Part shown: piece after piece, positions 47,762 through 57,988 of the stretch
Position numbering within the stretch: position 1 is the stretch's first letter
How the letters are laid out: every line of letters begins with the position of its first letter
Notes under the pieces: model-generated
Database searches by the model: none
Told to the model about the DNA's origin: nothing
Seen by the model: the letters and a program-made list of their open reading frames with translations, nothing else
Made by a program: the position numbers and the translations under genes
Assembly: GCF_007290395.2 (NCBI RefSeq)
Contig: NZ_CP041656.2
Span: 248,001 to 312,000 of the forward strand
Direction of reading: 5' to 3'
Source: Bradyrhizobium cosmicum
Lineage (GTDB): Bacteria; Pseudomonadota; Alphaproteobacteria; Rhizobiales; Xanthobacteraceae
DNA: 64,000 bases

Positions 47762-48646
47762 ATGACCGCCAAGATCATCGATGGAAAAGTCATTGCCGCG
47801 GAGCTCCGTGGCCGCGTCGCGGACGAGGTCGCCCGCGTCAAGCGCGAGCACAATCTGGTGCCGGGCCTCGCGGTGGTGCTGGTCGGCAATGATCCCGCCA
47901 GCGAGGTCTATGTCCGCTCCAAGCACACCCAGACCCAGGCCGCCGGCATGGCCTCGTTCGAGCACAAGCTGCCGGCCGACGTGTCTCAAGCGGACCTGCT
48001 GGCCGTTGTCGCAACGCTCAACCGCGATCCGGCGGTGCACGGCATCCTGGTGCAGCTGCCGTTGCCGAAGGGGCTGAACACCGAGGCTGTCATCAACGCC
48101 ATCGACCCCGCCAAGGATGTCGACGGCCTGCATCCGAACAATGCCGGCCGGCTCGCCGGCGGCTTCGAGGCGCTGTCGCCCTGCACGCCGCTCGGCTCGA
48201 TCATCCTGACCAAGAGCGTTCACGCTTCGCTCGAAGGCATGAACGCCATCGTCATCGGCCGCTCCAATCTGGTCGGCCGTCCGCTGGTGCAGCTGCTGCT
48301 GAACGAGAACGCCACGGTGACCATCGCGCATTCGCGCTCACGCGATCTGCCCGGGCTCGTGAAGCGCGCCGACCTCGTCTATGCCGCGGTCGGCAAGCCT
48401 GAGATGGTGCGTGGCGACTGGCTGAAGCCGGGCGCGACCGTGATCGATATCGGCATCAACCGTATTCCGAACGAGGATGGCAAGACGCGCCTCGTCGGCG
48501 ATGTCGCCTATCAGGAAGCACTCGCCGTCGCCGGCGCGATCACGCCGGTGCCGGGCGGCGTCGGCCAGATGACCGTGGCGTGCCTGCTGGTGAATACGCT
48601 GCGCGCGGCCTGCGCGATCGCGGGGCTGCCGAAGCCGGCGGTGTAA
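47762..48646 (+). CDS. folD: Methylenetetrahydrofolate dehydrogenase / methenyltetrahydrofolate cyclohydrolase
   Basis: 294 residues. Tyr50 and Lys54 of YVRSKHTQT are catalytic, with DGLHP, PCTPLGS and the C-terminal [10 protein letters not shown]. It makes 10-formyl-tetrahydrofolate for purine synthesis and formylation of initiator tRNA. It lies 10 bases after the DUF167 gene, so the three genes are one operon. Confidence 0.96.
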   Translation: MTAKIIDGKVIAAELRGRVADEVARVKREHNLVPGLAVVLVGNDPASEVYVRSKHTQTQAAGMASFEHKLPADVSQADLLAVVATLNRDPAVHGILVQLPLPKGLNTEAVINAIDPAKDVDGLHPNNAGRLAGGFEALSPCTPLGSIILTKSVHASLEGMNAIVIGRSNLVGRPLVQLLLNENATVTIAHSRSRDLPGLVKRADLVYAAVGKPEMVRGDWLKPGATVIDIGINRIPNEDGKTRLVGDVAYQEALAVAGAITPVPGGVGQMTVACLLVNTLRAACAIAGLPKPAV

Positions 48647-48651
48647 GCAAA

Positions 48652-48808
48652 CTCTCGTGCCCCGGACGCAGCGCAGCGTGAAACGGTGCGCTGCAGAGCC
48701 GGGGCCCATGCTCGCGGCATTCTGGGTCCGGCTCTGCGACGCGTCACCATAGCGCGTCGAAGACGCGCGTAAACGCGCTTGTGGTGCCGTATCGCGTCCG
48801 GGACACCA
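48652..48808. repeat. Extragenic palindrome (CTCGTGCCCCGGACGC family)
   Basis: The left end ctctcgtgccccggacgcag is mirrored at the right by gcgtccgggacacc, with inner arms gcagagccggggccc and gggtccggctctgcgac. It lies between the convergent folD and ppa genes. Confidence 0.8.
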
Positions 48809-48812
48809 AAGC

Positions 48813-49349
48813 TCAGCCCTTCTTTTTCTTCTCGCGCTCGATGCCTTCGAGAATCAGCTTCTGCGCATCTTCCGGGCCGCCCCAGCGCAGGATCTTCACC
48901 CACTTGCCTGGCTCGAGATCCTTGTAGTGCTCGAAGAAATGCTGGATCTGCTGCAGCGTGATGTCGGGCAGATCGGAGTACGACTTCACCTTGTCGTAGC
49001 GCTGCGTCAGCTTCGACGACGGCACCGCCAGGATCTTCTCGTCGCCGCCGGCTTCGTCTTCCATGAACAGCACGCCGACCGGGCGCACGCTCATGACGGC
49101 GCCGGGAATGATGGCGCGGGTGTTGATGATCAGCACGTCGCAGGGGTCGCCGTCATCGGACAGCGTGTGCGGGATGAAGCCGTAGTTACCGGGGTAACGC
49201 ATCGGCGTGTAGAGGAAGCGGTCGACCACCAGCGTACCGGCTTCCTTGTCCATCTCGTATTTGATCGGTTCGCCGCCCACGGGGACTTCGATGATGACGT
49301 TGACGTCGTGGGGGACATTTTTCCCGATCGAGACCGCATCGATACGCAT
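48813..49349 (-). CDS. ppa: Inorganic pyrophosphatase (family I)
   Basis: 178 residues. [10 protein letters not shown] (51-60) and DDGDPCDVL (65-73) with the metal-binding aspartates are the soluble PPase signature. It hydrolyses pyrophosphate from nucleotide and macromolecule synthesis. Monocistronic and convergent with folD. Confidence 0.96.
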   Translation of the reverse strand: MRIDAVSIGKNVPHDVNVIIEVPVGGEPIKYEMDKEAGTLVVDRFLYTPMRYPGNYGFIPHTLSDDGDPCDVLIINTRAIIPGAVMSVRPVGVLFMEDEAGGDEKILAVPSSKLTQRYDKVKSYSDLPDITLQQIQHFFEHYKDLEPGKWVKILRWGGPEDAQKLILEGIEREKKKKG

Positions 49350-49527
49350 TCAAGGCTCCGTTGTTGCCGAGGTTAAATCGCGCCCGGCAGCGATTTTGGC
49401 GCTGTCATACGCGGGCTTGGCCGGCCAATCCATCGCGTTTTTGTGAAATAATGAATCCAGCGATCACCGGCGCAAAAGGCAACGGTATCGACAGATGGGG
49501 AACACTGCCGGCCAGAGCTTCAGCAGC

Positions 49528-50037
49528 TCAATTGGTCCAGGCGAAGGCAACCTTGTCGAGCGACTTCGGCCCGAACCGCTCCGAGGAGCGCGCCACCATG
49601 CGGCCGCCGAGCGCCCGATAGAACTCGGTGGCGGGATCGTTGTCCGAGAGCGCCCACACCACCATGCTCTTGAGCCCGCTCTGCATCAGGTCGCGGCGCG
49701 CAGCCGTAAACAGGCGGCGGCCGAAGCCGAGACCCTGAAATTCGGGACGCAAGTACAGCTCGTAGATCTCGCCGTCGAAATGCAGGCTGCGGGCGCGGTT
49801 GCGGCCGTAATTGGCGTAACCTGCAATCTTGTCGCCGAACACGAGCACGCTGACGCGGCTGCCCTTGCGGATGGCGCTGTCCCACCACTGCGGACCGCGG
49901 CGGTTGATCAGCTTCTCCAGTTCGCCGCCGGGAATGATGCCCTGATAGGCGGAACGCCAGGCTTCGTCATGGGTGGACGCCACCGCAGTTGCATCTGCAG
50001 CTTTGGCCGGCCGGACCTCGATCAGGGTTGTGCTCAT
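49528..50037 (-). CDS. GNAT family N-acetyltransferase
   Basis: 169 residues of the GNAT fold. RPAKAADATAVASTHDEAWRSAYQG begins the domain, YLRPEFQGLGFGRRLF is the acetyl-CoA-binding motif A, and LSDNDPATEFYRALG is motif B. The acceptor is unknown. The ATG at 50037 fits the fold. The preceding residues from 50073 do not. Confidence 0.85.
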   Translation of the reverse strand: MSTTLIEVRPAKAADATAVASTHDEAWRSAYQGIIPGGELEKLINRRGPQWWDSAIRKGSRVSVLVFGDKIAGYANYGRNRARSLHFDGEIYELYLRPEFQGLGFGRRLFTAARRDLMQSGLKSMVVWALSDNDPATEFYRALGGRMVARSSERFGPKSLDKVAFAWTN

Positions 50038-50303
50038 GGGCGTGATCAAACCAAGTCGCCGCGCCGGCGGCAAGACCTATCGTTAATTATCGGTTAACGT
50101 GTGGACTTTCTGCATCAGTCTTTTAGCCATGTTGTACCGAAAAAAGACAGCGCGCCGTTTCGAAGGGTACCTGCCTGCCATGCGTCGGTGCAAAACTGCC
50201 TTGCGACAACGAATGGACGGCGATGACAGCGCAGAAAGTCCGCCCGGATTGATTCGTTCCGACTAGTCTGGTTGTCGCTGTCCGTGTTCGCCTTCGGCAA
50301 TTT

Positions 50304-51203
50304 ATGCGGCTCTTCAACGCCCTCGTGCTCCTGCTTCTGCTGTTCCTGCTGAATGCGCCGCCTCTGTGCGCACAGGTCACGCTTGGGTCATCGGGAGCGG
50401 AGGGCGAACCGTTTCGCCGGCAAGAGTGGCGCGTGCCGTCACCTGATACCGACACCGCCGCGCATGCGCTGCTGTTCCGCCCGCCCGGCGCGGGTCCGTT
50501 TCGGCTCGCTGTCATCGCGCATGCCTCGACGCAGAACGTGCTGCGTCGCGCGCAAATGCCGCAGCCGGAATACCGCGCGCTCGCAGCGTTTCTGGTCGCG
50601 CGCGGTTTCGCCGTGCTGGTGCCGGAGCGGCTCGGCCATGGCTCTACCGGCGGGCGCTATGTCGAGGATCAGGGCGGTTGCGACGAAGCGGATTACGCGC
50701 GTTCTGCGCGCGCCACCGCCGACGAGATTTCGCGCGCACTGGAGTTTTTGCAAAAGCAGGATTTTGTTCGCAAGGATGCCGCCGTCGTGATCGGCCATTC
50801 AGCCGGCGGCTGGGGCGCGCTGGCGCTTGCCGGCGCCGATCCGAAGGTGATCTCCGCGATTATCGCGTTTGCGCCGGGACGCGGCGGCCATGCCAATGAC
50901 GAGGCAAACCGGATCTGCGCGCCGCAGACGCTGCTTGCGGCTGCGGCCGGGTTCGGCAAGGCGGCGCGCATTCCGGTCACATGGCTTGTTGCGGCCAATG
51001 ACAGTTATTTTGCGCCGGCGTTCTCGCAAAAATTGGCGGATGCGTTTCGCGGCGGTGGCGGCAAGGTCGATTTCCGTACAATCCCAACCGCAGGCAGCGA
51101 GGGCCATTGGATGATCGAGAGCAATGCCGGCGTCAAAGCCGCCGGCGGCGCGCTCGACGCCGCCCTCAACCAAACCAAGTCTGCCAGGTCGCACAAACCA
51201 TGA
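50304..51203 (+). CDS. Secreted alpha/beta hydrolase (dienelactone hydrolase-like)
   Basis: 299 residues. A signal peptide (1-24, MRLFNALVLLLLLFLLNA) precedes an alpha/beta hydrolase core. VVIGHSAGGWG carries the nucleophilic serine near 172, and GSEGHWM near 273 the histidine. It resembles the dienelactone hydrolase family with a periplasmic location. The substrate is unknown. Its stop overlaps the next gene's start as ATGA. Confidence 0.85.
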   Translation: MRLFNALVLLLLLFLLNAPPLCAQVTLGSSGAEGEPFRRQEWRVPSPDTDTAAHALLFRPPGAGPFRLAVIAHASTQNVLRRAQMPQPEYRALAAFLVARGFAVLVPERLGHGSTGGRYVEDQGGCDEADYARSARATADEISRALEFLQKQDFVRKDAAVVIGHSAGGWGALALAGADPKVISAIIAFAPGRGGHANDEANRICAPQTLLAAAAGFGKAARIPVTWLVAANDSYFAPAFSQKLADAFRGGGGKVDFRTIPTAGSEGHWMIESNAGVKAAGGALDAALNQTKSARSHKP

Positions 51204-51610
51204 TGCAAAAATGGCCCGACGATGACGTGATCCTGTTCGACGGTGTCTGCATCTTCTGCTCGCGCTGGGTCCGGTTCGTTGCACAACGCGACACAGCGAA
51301 GCGGTTTCGCTTCACGCCGATCCAGTCGGACTACGGTGCGAAGCTCGCGCGCAACCTCGGTATCGATCCCGATGACCCCGACACCAATGCCGTGGTCCAC
51401 GGCGGCGAGGCGTACACGAAGTCGGACGCAGCGTTGAGGGTGCTGTCGAATCTGCCGGGATGGGCCTGGACGCGCGCATTATTCGCCGCGCCGAAGCCGC
51501 TGCGGGACCTCGTGTACAATCTCATCGCGCGCAACCGCTATCGCATTTTTGGAAAGTACGACGCGTGCTTCGTGCCCGATGCTGATTTGCGGTCACGGGT
51601 GATCGAGTAG
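51200..51610 (+). CDS. DCC family (DUF393) thiol-disulfide oxidoreductase-like protein
   Basis: 136 residues. ILFDGVCIFCSRWVRF holds Cys17 and Cys20, the DCC motif that gives the family its name, and ARNRYRIFGKYDAC ends it with a further cysteine. It is predicted to be a thioredoxin-like redox protein. Cytoplasmic, with no signal peptide. The start overlaps the stop of the hydrolase gene by four bases, so the two are coupled. Confidence 0.87.
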   Translation: MMQKWPDDDVILFDGVCIFCSRWVRFVAQRDTAKRFRFTPIQSDYGAKLARNLGIDPDDPDTNAVVHGGEAYTKSDAALRVLSNLPGWAWTRALFAAPKPLRDLVYNLIARNRYRIFGKYDACFVPDADLRSRVIE

Positions 51611-51612
51611 CC

Positions 51613-51698
51613 CGTCATTGCGGGGAGCGAAGCGACGAAGCAATCCAGAGTGTCTCCGCGGAAAGACCCTGGATTGCTTCGCTGTGCTCGCAATGACG
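51613..51698. repeat. Extragenic palindrome (GTCATTGCG family)
   Basis: Arms gtcattgcggggagcgaagc and gctgtgctcgcaatgac, with inner gcaatccaga / tggattgc. Same family as 15363-15446 and 63467-63550. Lies between convergent genes. Confidence 0.85.
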
Positions 51699-51708
51699 GA
51701 GTGCGTGG

Positions 51709-52956
51709 TTACGGCTTGCCTGGAGCCGCCAGCACTTCCTTGGCCGCCCGCTCGCCGCTATCCCGCGCCCCATGCGCCGTCGTGAAGAAATTTGGCGACG
51801 TCGCTTCGCCGGCAAAGAACAGCCGTCCATCCACCTGCGCGGCCAGCACGGCGCGGTCGCCGGCGTGTCCAGGCAGGGCGTGCGAATACGATCCTCTCGC
51901 AAACGGATCATGGGCCCAGCGCGACTCGTAGAGAGGCTTCAGCTTGCTGCGGATGTCGTTGCCGAGAAAGCCTGCGATCTCGTCGATGCTGTGCGCGGCG
52001 ATGGCGCCCGCGCCGGCATCTTCCAGCGCGCGGGCAAAGCTGCCGCCGAAAAAACCTTCGATGCAGGGCTGTCCGAACGGGCGGATGTGATAGGTGCCCA
52101 TCTCGGTGCGCATGGTGGCACCGCGCAGGTTGCCTTCTTTCGGGAAAGCTTCGGCGTCGCCAAGCGCCAGTGTCACCTTGTCGTCGACGCCGAGCGGCAG
52201 GCCGGCCGCCGCATCGACTTTCGCCGGGAGCGGCGGCGAGAAACGGATGGCTTCGTCCGCGATCAGATTGGTCGGCACCGTCACGATCGCCCTGTCCGTG
52301 ATCAGCGTGCCCTGCGATGTCTCGAGACGCATGCGCTGGCCGGAATGATCGATCAGCGTGACGTTGCAATTCAGCGCCACCGGGCAGGGCGCGCCATAGG
52401 CGGCGATCAGGGCGCCGTAGCCGCGGCGGACGCGCCAGTTGAGGTCGCTGTCCTCATAGGCGTCCCAGTCCAGCGTCGACATGTCCTTGAGTTCGCAGCC
52501 GTTGATGTAGGTCGAGATCGCGTCGATCATCGGGTTCCAGCGATTGCCGGGCTCCAGGCTCCGGCTCGCGGGCTCGTCCCTGCCGTTTTGCGCGGCCTGC
52601 CAGAGACGCTGATAGAACGCGTCCATTGCGCGCATGAAGTCGTCGCGCTTCTCTTTCGGAAACGCGTTGCCGAAGGCGCGCTCGCGCCAGGGCGGCAGGT
52701 CCTTGTTGAGCTCGAAATCGAGTTTTCGTGCGATAGCGACGAAGGAATTTTTGTCCGCCGAGTGCAGCCAGCCGCAGCCGACATCGAAGGTGACGTCCGG
52801 CGAGGCCTGCACGGTCCAGGCCCGGCCGCCGAGGCGGTCGCGGGCCTCCAGCACGATCACGGAAAGACCGGAGCCAGCCAGCGCATGCGCCGCTCCGATG
52901 CCGGCGGCACCGGCGCCGATGATGGCGACGTCAACGGATGAGGGGAGGGAGCCCAT
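51709..52956 (-). CDS. Flavin-containing amine oxidase-like protein
   Basis: 415 residues. The N-terminal dinucleotide motif GAGAAGIGAAHAL (13-25) and VLEARDRLGGRAWT are the FAD-binding signature of the monoamine oxidase group, and the C-terminal LFFAGEATSPNFFTTAHGA matches the flavin contact. It should oxidise an amine or polyamine. The substrate is unknown. No signal peptide. Monocistronic. Confidence 0.88.
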   Translation of the reverse strand: MGSLPSSVDVAIIGAGAAGIGAAHALAGSGLSVIVLEARDRLGGRAWTVQASPDVTFDVGCGWLHSADKNSFVAIARKLDFELNKDLPPWRERAFGNAFPKEKRDDFMRAMDAFYQRLWQAAQNGRDEPASRSLEPGNRWNPMIDAISTYINGCELKDMSTLDWDAYEDSDLNWRVRRGYGALIAAYGAPCPVALNCNVTLIDHSGQRMRLETSQGTLITDRAIVTVPTNLIADEAIRFSPPLPAKVDAAAGLPLGVDDKVTLALGDAEAFPKEGNLRGATMRTEMGTYHIRPFGQPCIEGFFGGSFARALEDAGAGAIAAHSIDEIAGFLGNDIRSKLKPLYESRWAHDPFARGSYSHALPGHAGDRAVLAAQVDGRLFFAGEATSPNFFTTAHGARDSGERAAKEVLAAPGKP

Positions 52957-53008
52957 GGGCGGGCTCTAGCACGTTCGCGGGGTGTGCTGAAGCGGGCCAA
53001 ATACACAG

Positions 53009-53150
53009 CTCTCGTGTCCCGGACGCGGTGCGGCGCGTAACGCCGCTCCGCAGAGCCGGGACCCAAGGTGATGTGCAGGTGGTGAGAATACTGGACCCCG
53101 GCTCAGCAGCGCATCACTGGCGTGCTGCGCTGCGTCCGGGGCACGAGACA
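53009..53150. repeat. Extragenic palindrome (CTCGTGTCCCGGACGC family)
   Basis: ctctcgtgtcccggacgcgg at the left and gcgctgcgtccggggcacga at the right are mirror images, with gcagagccgggaccc and ggaccccggctcagc inside. Same family as 48652-48808. It fills the gap between the amine oxidase gene and typA. Confidence 0.8.
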
Positions 53151-53156
53151 GTGGCT

Positions 53157-54983
<1,827 letters not shown>

Positions 54984-55093
54984 GGGTGAGCTTCTTTGCG
55001 GTCGGACAATGGGTTAAGCGCGATCTCGCCGGTCAAGCCGGGACCTTATTTCGAAACAACGCTGGAAGACTGGAAACGGGGCGCTTTCCGCCC

Positions 55094-55123
55094 AAAAAGG
55101 AAGCCCGGCCATATCGACCGGGC
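55094..55123 (-). terminator. Intrinsic terminator of the Lgt-like/radical SAM operon
   Basis: On the reverse strand, GCCCGG and CCGGGC form a hairpin (55103-55123), followed by TTCCTTTTT (55094-55102). It lies about 100 bases past the last gene of the operon and before typA, so it insulates the two units. Confidence 0.65.
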
Positions 55124-55221
55124 ACCCTATGCGTTGCGGCGCAATATAGGCAAAAACCGCCAAAAAACAATGCGTTCTTTGGGCCTTGGTTGATTGAATT
55201 TTGTCCGGGAATCCCCGGGAC

Positions 55222-55491
55222 TTAGCTGCGTCGCCTCCTGATCGCCGCCCAAATCAGGCCGACTCCGCCCGCTCCCACCGCCAGACCGAGAAAGATCAGC
55301 GGCGCGATGTCGGAACCAATCTGGCTTCGGTCGGAGATCGAGAGACCCCCGAACAGGAGCGCGCAGAGGCCCGGCAGCAACAGGATTACCCCCGAGATCG
55401 CCATGAGGGCGGTAAGGCAGCCGCTGCGTTGGGGCGGCTCCTGCCGGGGGAGGGCCGGCGGCTTGTCGGGGGCGTGGTCAGAATTGCTCAT
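55222..55491 (-). CDS. Small membrane protein with RSGC-LLPGLCAL motif
   Basis: 89 residues with two membrane helices (about 22-46 and 60-80). QRSGCLTALMAISGVILLLPGLCALLFGG is nearly the same as a segment of the preceding gene's product, so they are tandem paralogues. The C-terminal end is basic (RRRRS). I do not recognise a named family. It overlaps its upstream neighbour by four bases and ends the operon. Confidence 0.78.
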   Translation of the reverse strand: MSNSDHAPDKPPALPRQEPPQRSGCLTALMAISGVILLLPGLCALLFGGLSISDRSQIGSDIAPLIFLGLAVGAGGVGLIWAAIRRRRS

Positions 55492-55766
55492 TGATTTTTA
55501 GTCGCCGTCCGGATCAGCACGATGCCGACAAATGCCACCAGCAGTCCGATGACGAGGTAGGGCAGGAGGCCGGTATCGAAGTTTGAGGACTGGATTGAAC
55601 CGGCGGCGAAAATCAGGGCGCAGAGGCCGGGCAGCAGCAGGATCACGCCGAACACGACCATGATCGCCGTCGCGCAACCGCTTCGCTGATCCGGTGGCGG
55701 AGGAACATATTTATAGGGCGGTTCCGTCGACGGAGGGGGCACGGGGGGCTGGGTCGCGTCGCTCAT
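55488..55766 (-). CDS. Small membrane protein with RSGC-LLPGLCAL motif, paralogue
   Basis: 92 residues. A proline-rich cytosolic tail (1-27, PPPSTEPPYKYVPPPPDQ) leads into DQRSGCATAIMVVFG and a helix ending LLPGLCALIFAAGS, then a second helix (about 66-86). The cysteine before the first helix and the one inside LCAL are conserved with its paralogue. No known family. It starts inside the stop codon of the radical SAM gene (ATGA overlap). Confidence 0.8.
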   Translation of the reverse strand: MSDATQPPVPPPSTEPPYKYVPPPPDQRSGCATAIMVVFGVILLLPGLCALIFAAGSIQSSNFDTGLLPYLVIGLLVAFVGIVLIRTATKNQ

Positions 55767-57208
55767 CGCAGCACCTCCTCACCTTGCCCCGCTTCCCGAT
55801 AGGTCTGCCCTGCCAGCGCAGCGCGGATACCGTCGATCTTTCCGTTCCGGTAGAACAGATTGTAGGTGTCGAACGGAATGATCGCGCCTTCTTCCGTGAC
55901 GAAATGGATGCAACTGCGTTTGACGTTGCCGACGCAGAAGTTGAAGCGGTCTAGAAACTGCACGATGGTGACGCGGAAAACGTTCTCGTAAGAGAGCCCT
56001 TCCGGCACCTGAAAGCTCGGCAGGCAGCACAGCAATTCGCAGATACGCTCGGAGGTGTTGAGCGGGCCTGACGACAGCGAGAACAGGTCGACGAACTTTT
56101 CCCGCAGCATCGGATATTTTTCCGGGCTGATGGTGTTGGGCATCACCGCGACCAACTGCTCCTGCGGGATAAGCGAGGTCAGCGGCAGCACCTTCTCGCC
56201 ATTGCGCAGGCCGTAGCCGATCGAGATGCTCTCGGGGTTGCAGGGCAGCGGGATCATGTCCTTGTCGCCGAATACGCCCGTCTCGACCACGCGCTTGCGA
56301 ATTTCCGACAGCATGATGCGGTCGGTTTTCTCATCGAAATTCTCGTTGCGGCCGGCATCCTGCACCGGTTGGAGCGTGACGCCGCGAACGCATGTCCAGG
56401 TCAGCGCGTGACGCACGATATCGCCGATCTCCGCATCATTGACGCCACGCTTGATGGTCGCCACCAGCGTGGTCGACACGCCGAAATGCTCGAGATTTTC
56501 CAGTGCCTGCTGGCGGATCTTTCGCAGGTCCGCGCCGCGCAGATTGACCAGCGCGTCGCGCTGGAGCGAATCGAACTGGAGATAGACCTCCAGCCCGCGT
56601 CTGTTCTCGGCGAGCCGTGCCACGAAATCCTTGTCGCGAGCGATGCGCAGGCCGTTGGTGTTGATCATGACATGGCGAATCGGGCGGGCGCGCACGGCGT
56701 CCAGGATCGCGAAAAAGTCCGGATGCAGCGTCGGCTCGCCGCCGGAAATCTGCACGAGATCGGGCTCGCCCTCGCTTGCAACCAGCGCGTCGAGCATCTT
56801 CTCGACCGTCGCGAGCGGGGTGAATCTGGTTCGCGTCGGCGCGGATTCGGCGAAACAGACTGGGCAGGTAAGATTGCAGTGCTCGGTGATCTCGATCAGC
56901 GCGAGGCAGGAATGCTGCTCGTGGTCGGGGCAGAGGCCGCAATCATAGGGGCAGCCGAATTCGGTGCGGTGCTGGAATTGCAGCGGGCGGTCGCCCGGCT
57001 TGATGAAATCCTTGCACAGGCGCCAATAGGCCGCGTCGGTGGACACCAGCGTCGACTGGACGCCGTGCTCCCGGCATCGCTTTTCGTACCAGACCTGGTC
57101 GTCGAGGATCTGGATCTTGGTCGGCACCAGCTTCAGGCAGATCTCGCAAAGCGACTGGGTCTGGCCCCAGAAGATGTAGGGGCGGGACTTACGCAACGGC
57201 GCGTTCAT
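55763..57208 (-). CDS. Radical SAM protein of the MJ0619 / tetraether synthase-like type
   Basis: 481 residues. An N-terminal cysteine region (C21-x2-C24, C45) and C86, C90, C93, C101 precede the canonical radical SAM site C111-x3-C115-x2-C118 in TEHCNLTCPVCF. QISGGEPTLHPDF binds SAM. More cysteines occur near the C-terminus (ICELLCCLPSF, FNFCVGN, SCIHF). This layout, with GCPYDCGLCPDHEQHSCLAL, matches the archaeal MJ0619 family with several Fe-S clusters, known for tetraether lipid C-C coupling and, in other members, C-methylation. The reaction here is unproven. It overlaps the Lgt-like gene by 20 bases. Confidence 0.88.
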   Translation of the reverse strand: MNAPLRKSRPYIFWGQTQSLCEICLKLVPTKIQILDDQVWYEKRCREHGVQSTLVSTDAAYWRLCKDFIKPGDRPLQFQHRTEFGCPYDCGLCPDHEQHSCLALIEITEHCNLTCPVCFAESAPTRTRFTPLATVEKMLDALVASEGEPDLVQISGGEPTLHPDFFAILDAVRARPIRHVMINTNGLRIARDKDFVARLAENRRGLEVYLQFDSLQRDALVNLRGADLRKIRQQALENLEHFGVSTTLVATIKRGVNDAEIGDIVRHALTWTCVRGVTLQPVQDAGRNENFDEKTDRIMLSEIRKRVVETGVFGDKDMIPLPCNPESISIGYGLRNGEKVLPLTSLIPQEQLVAVMPNTISPEKYPMLREKFVDLFSLSSGPLNTSERICELLCCLPSFQVPEGLSYENVFRVTIVQFLDRFNFCVGNVKRSCIHFVTEEGAIIPFDTYNLFYRNGKIDGIRAALAGQTYREAGQGEEVLR

Positions 57209-57905
57209 GCAACGGTCTCGCTTTGGGCGCCGTTGCCAGCATGGCCGCGGCGTAGAGCAGGATGGACAGCGACAGCAGATGAAACAGGGTGAGGGGGCCG
57301 ATCAGCGCGCCATAGGGCTTGAGGAATTCCCACAGGAAGCGCTGCGCTCCATAGTAGAGGAGAAACAGGTAGAAACCATTGGTGATCGCGAACGCGTTCC
57401 GGTTCAAGACCGCCAGCACATAGAACAGCGCAAACAGGCCCATTGCTGCGCTCTCGTAGAGCTGCACGGGATGGCGAAGAACGCCGTCGCCGAAATCATG
57501 GCTCCAGGGCAATGAAGTCGGTGTGCCGTAAGTGAAGTCGGCGAGGCCGGCAAGATAGCAACCGAACCGTCCGATCGCGATGCCGAGGGCCAGCGGCAGC
57601 GCAAACCGCGCGCCGGTGCGCAATTGGATGCCTGCCGACCACTTGTAGAGCTCGATCGCCGCTATACCTCCGGCCAGAGCGCCCTCGACCGAGCGGGCAA
57701 TGCCGGCTTGGCCAGACAGCCACAGATTGGCGGAGCCGAACAGATAGGCGCCAACGCCGGCACCGAACATTAGGGTAGCGACATAGGGCAGCTCGAAAGA
57801 TTGCGCCGGAAACCGCAAATCCCGTCGCGTAACCCAGTATGCCGCCGCACCCGCCGCCAGCCACGCGGCGATATCGAAGCTCGTGTGAAGGAATGCCCCG
57901 CTCAT
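57189..57905 (-). CDS. Lgt-family (prolipoprotein diacylglyceryl transferase-like) membrane protein
   Basis: 238 residues with about seven membrane helices. GRFGCYLAGLADFTYGTPT (112-130) corresponds to the Lgt signature, HPVQLYES (145-152) to the HPTQLYE motif, and YGAQRFLWEFLK (185-196) has the conserved Arg-Glu pair. True Lgt moves diacylglycerol from phosphatidylglycerol to lipoprotein cysteines. The protein is shorter than Escherichia coli Lgt and lacks the usual GNF N-terminal sequence, so it is likely a paralogue. The frame opening at 58073 is upstream of the ATG at 57905 and overlaps the Crp gene. It is the first gene of the operon. Confidence 0.85.
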   Translation of the reverse strand: MSGAFLHTSFDIAAWLAAGAAAYWVTRRDLRFPAQSFELPYVATLMFGAGVGAYLFGSANLWLSGQAGIARSVEGALAGGIAAIELYKWSAGIQLRTGARFALPLALGIAIGRFGCYLAGLADFTYGTPTSLPWSHDFGDGVLRHPVQLYESAAMGLFALFYVLAVLNRNAFAITNGFYLFLLYYGAQRFLWEFLKPYGALIGPLTLFHLLSLSILLYAAAMLATAPKARPLHERAVA

Positions 57906-57988
57906 GCGCGGCGAGGCTAACACGGTGGACGTGCGGCGTCGAACGCCGGCATCCTTCCATAGATGAAGCAGGGAGCGCGCTGGAGCAA

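Noticed and set aside
50115..50300. 61-codon reverse frame before the secreted hydrolase gene
   Set aside because: No ribosome site or recognisable features. The region is more likely a divergent promoter.
54986..55225. 79-codon frame between typA and the small membrane protein gene
   Set aside because: It runs across the terminator hairpin and has no family signature.
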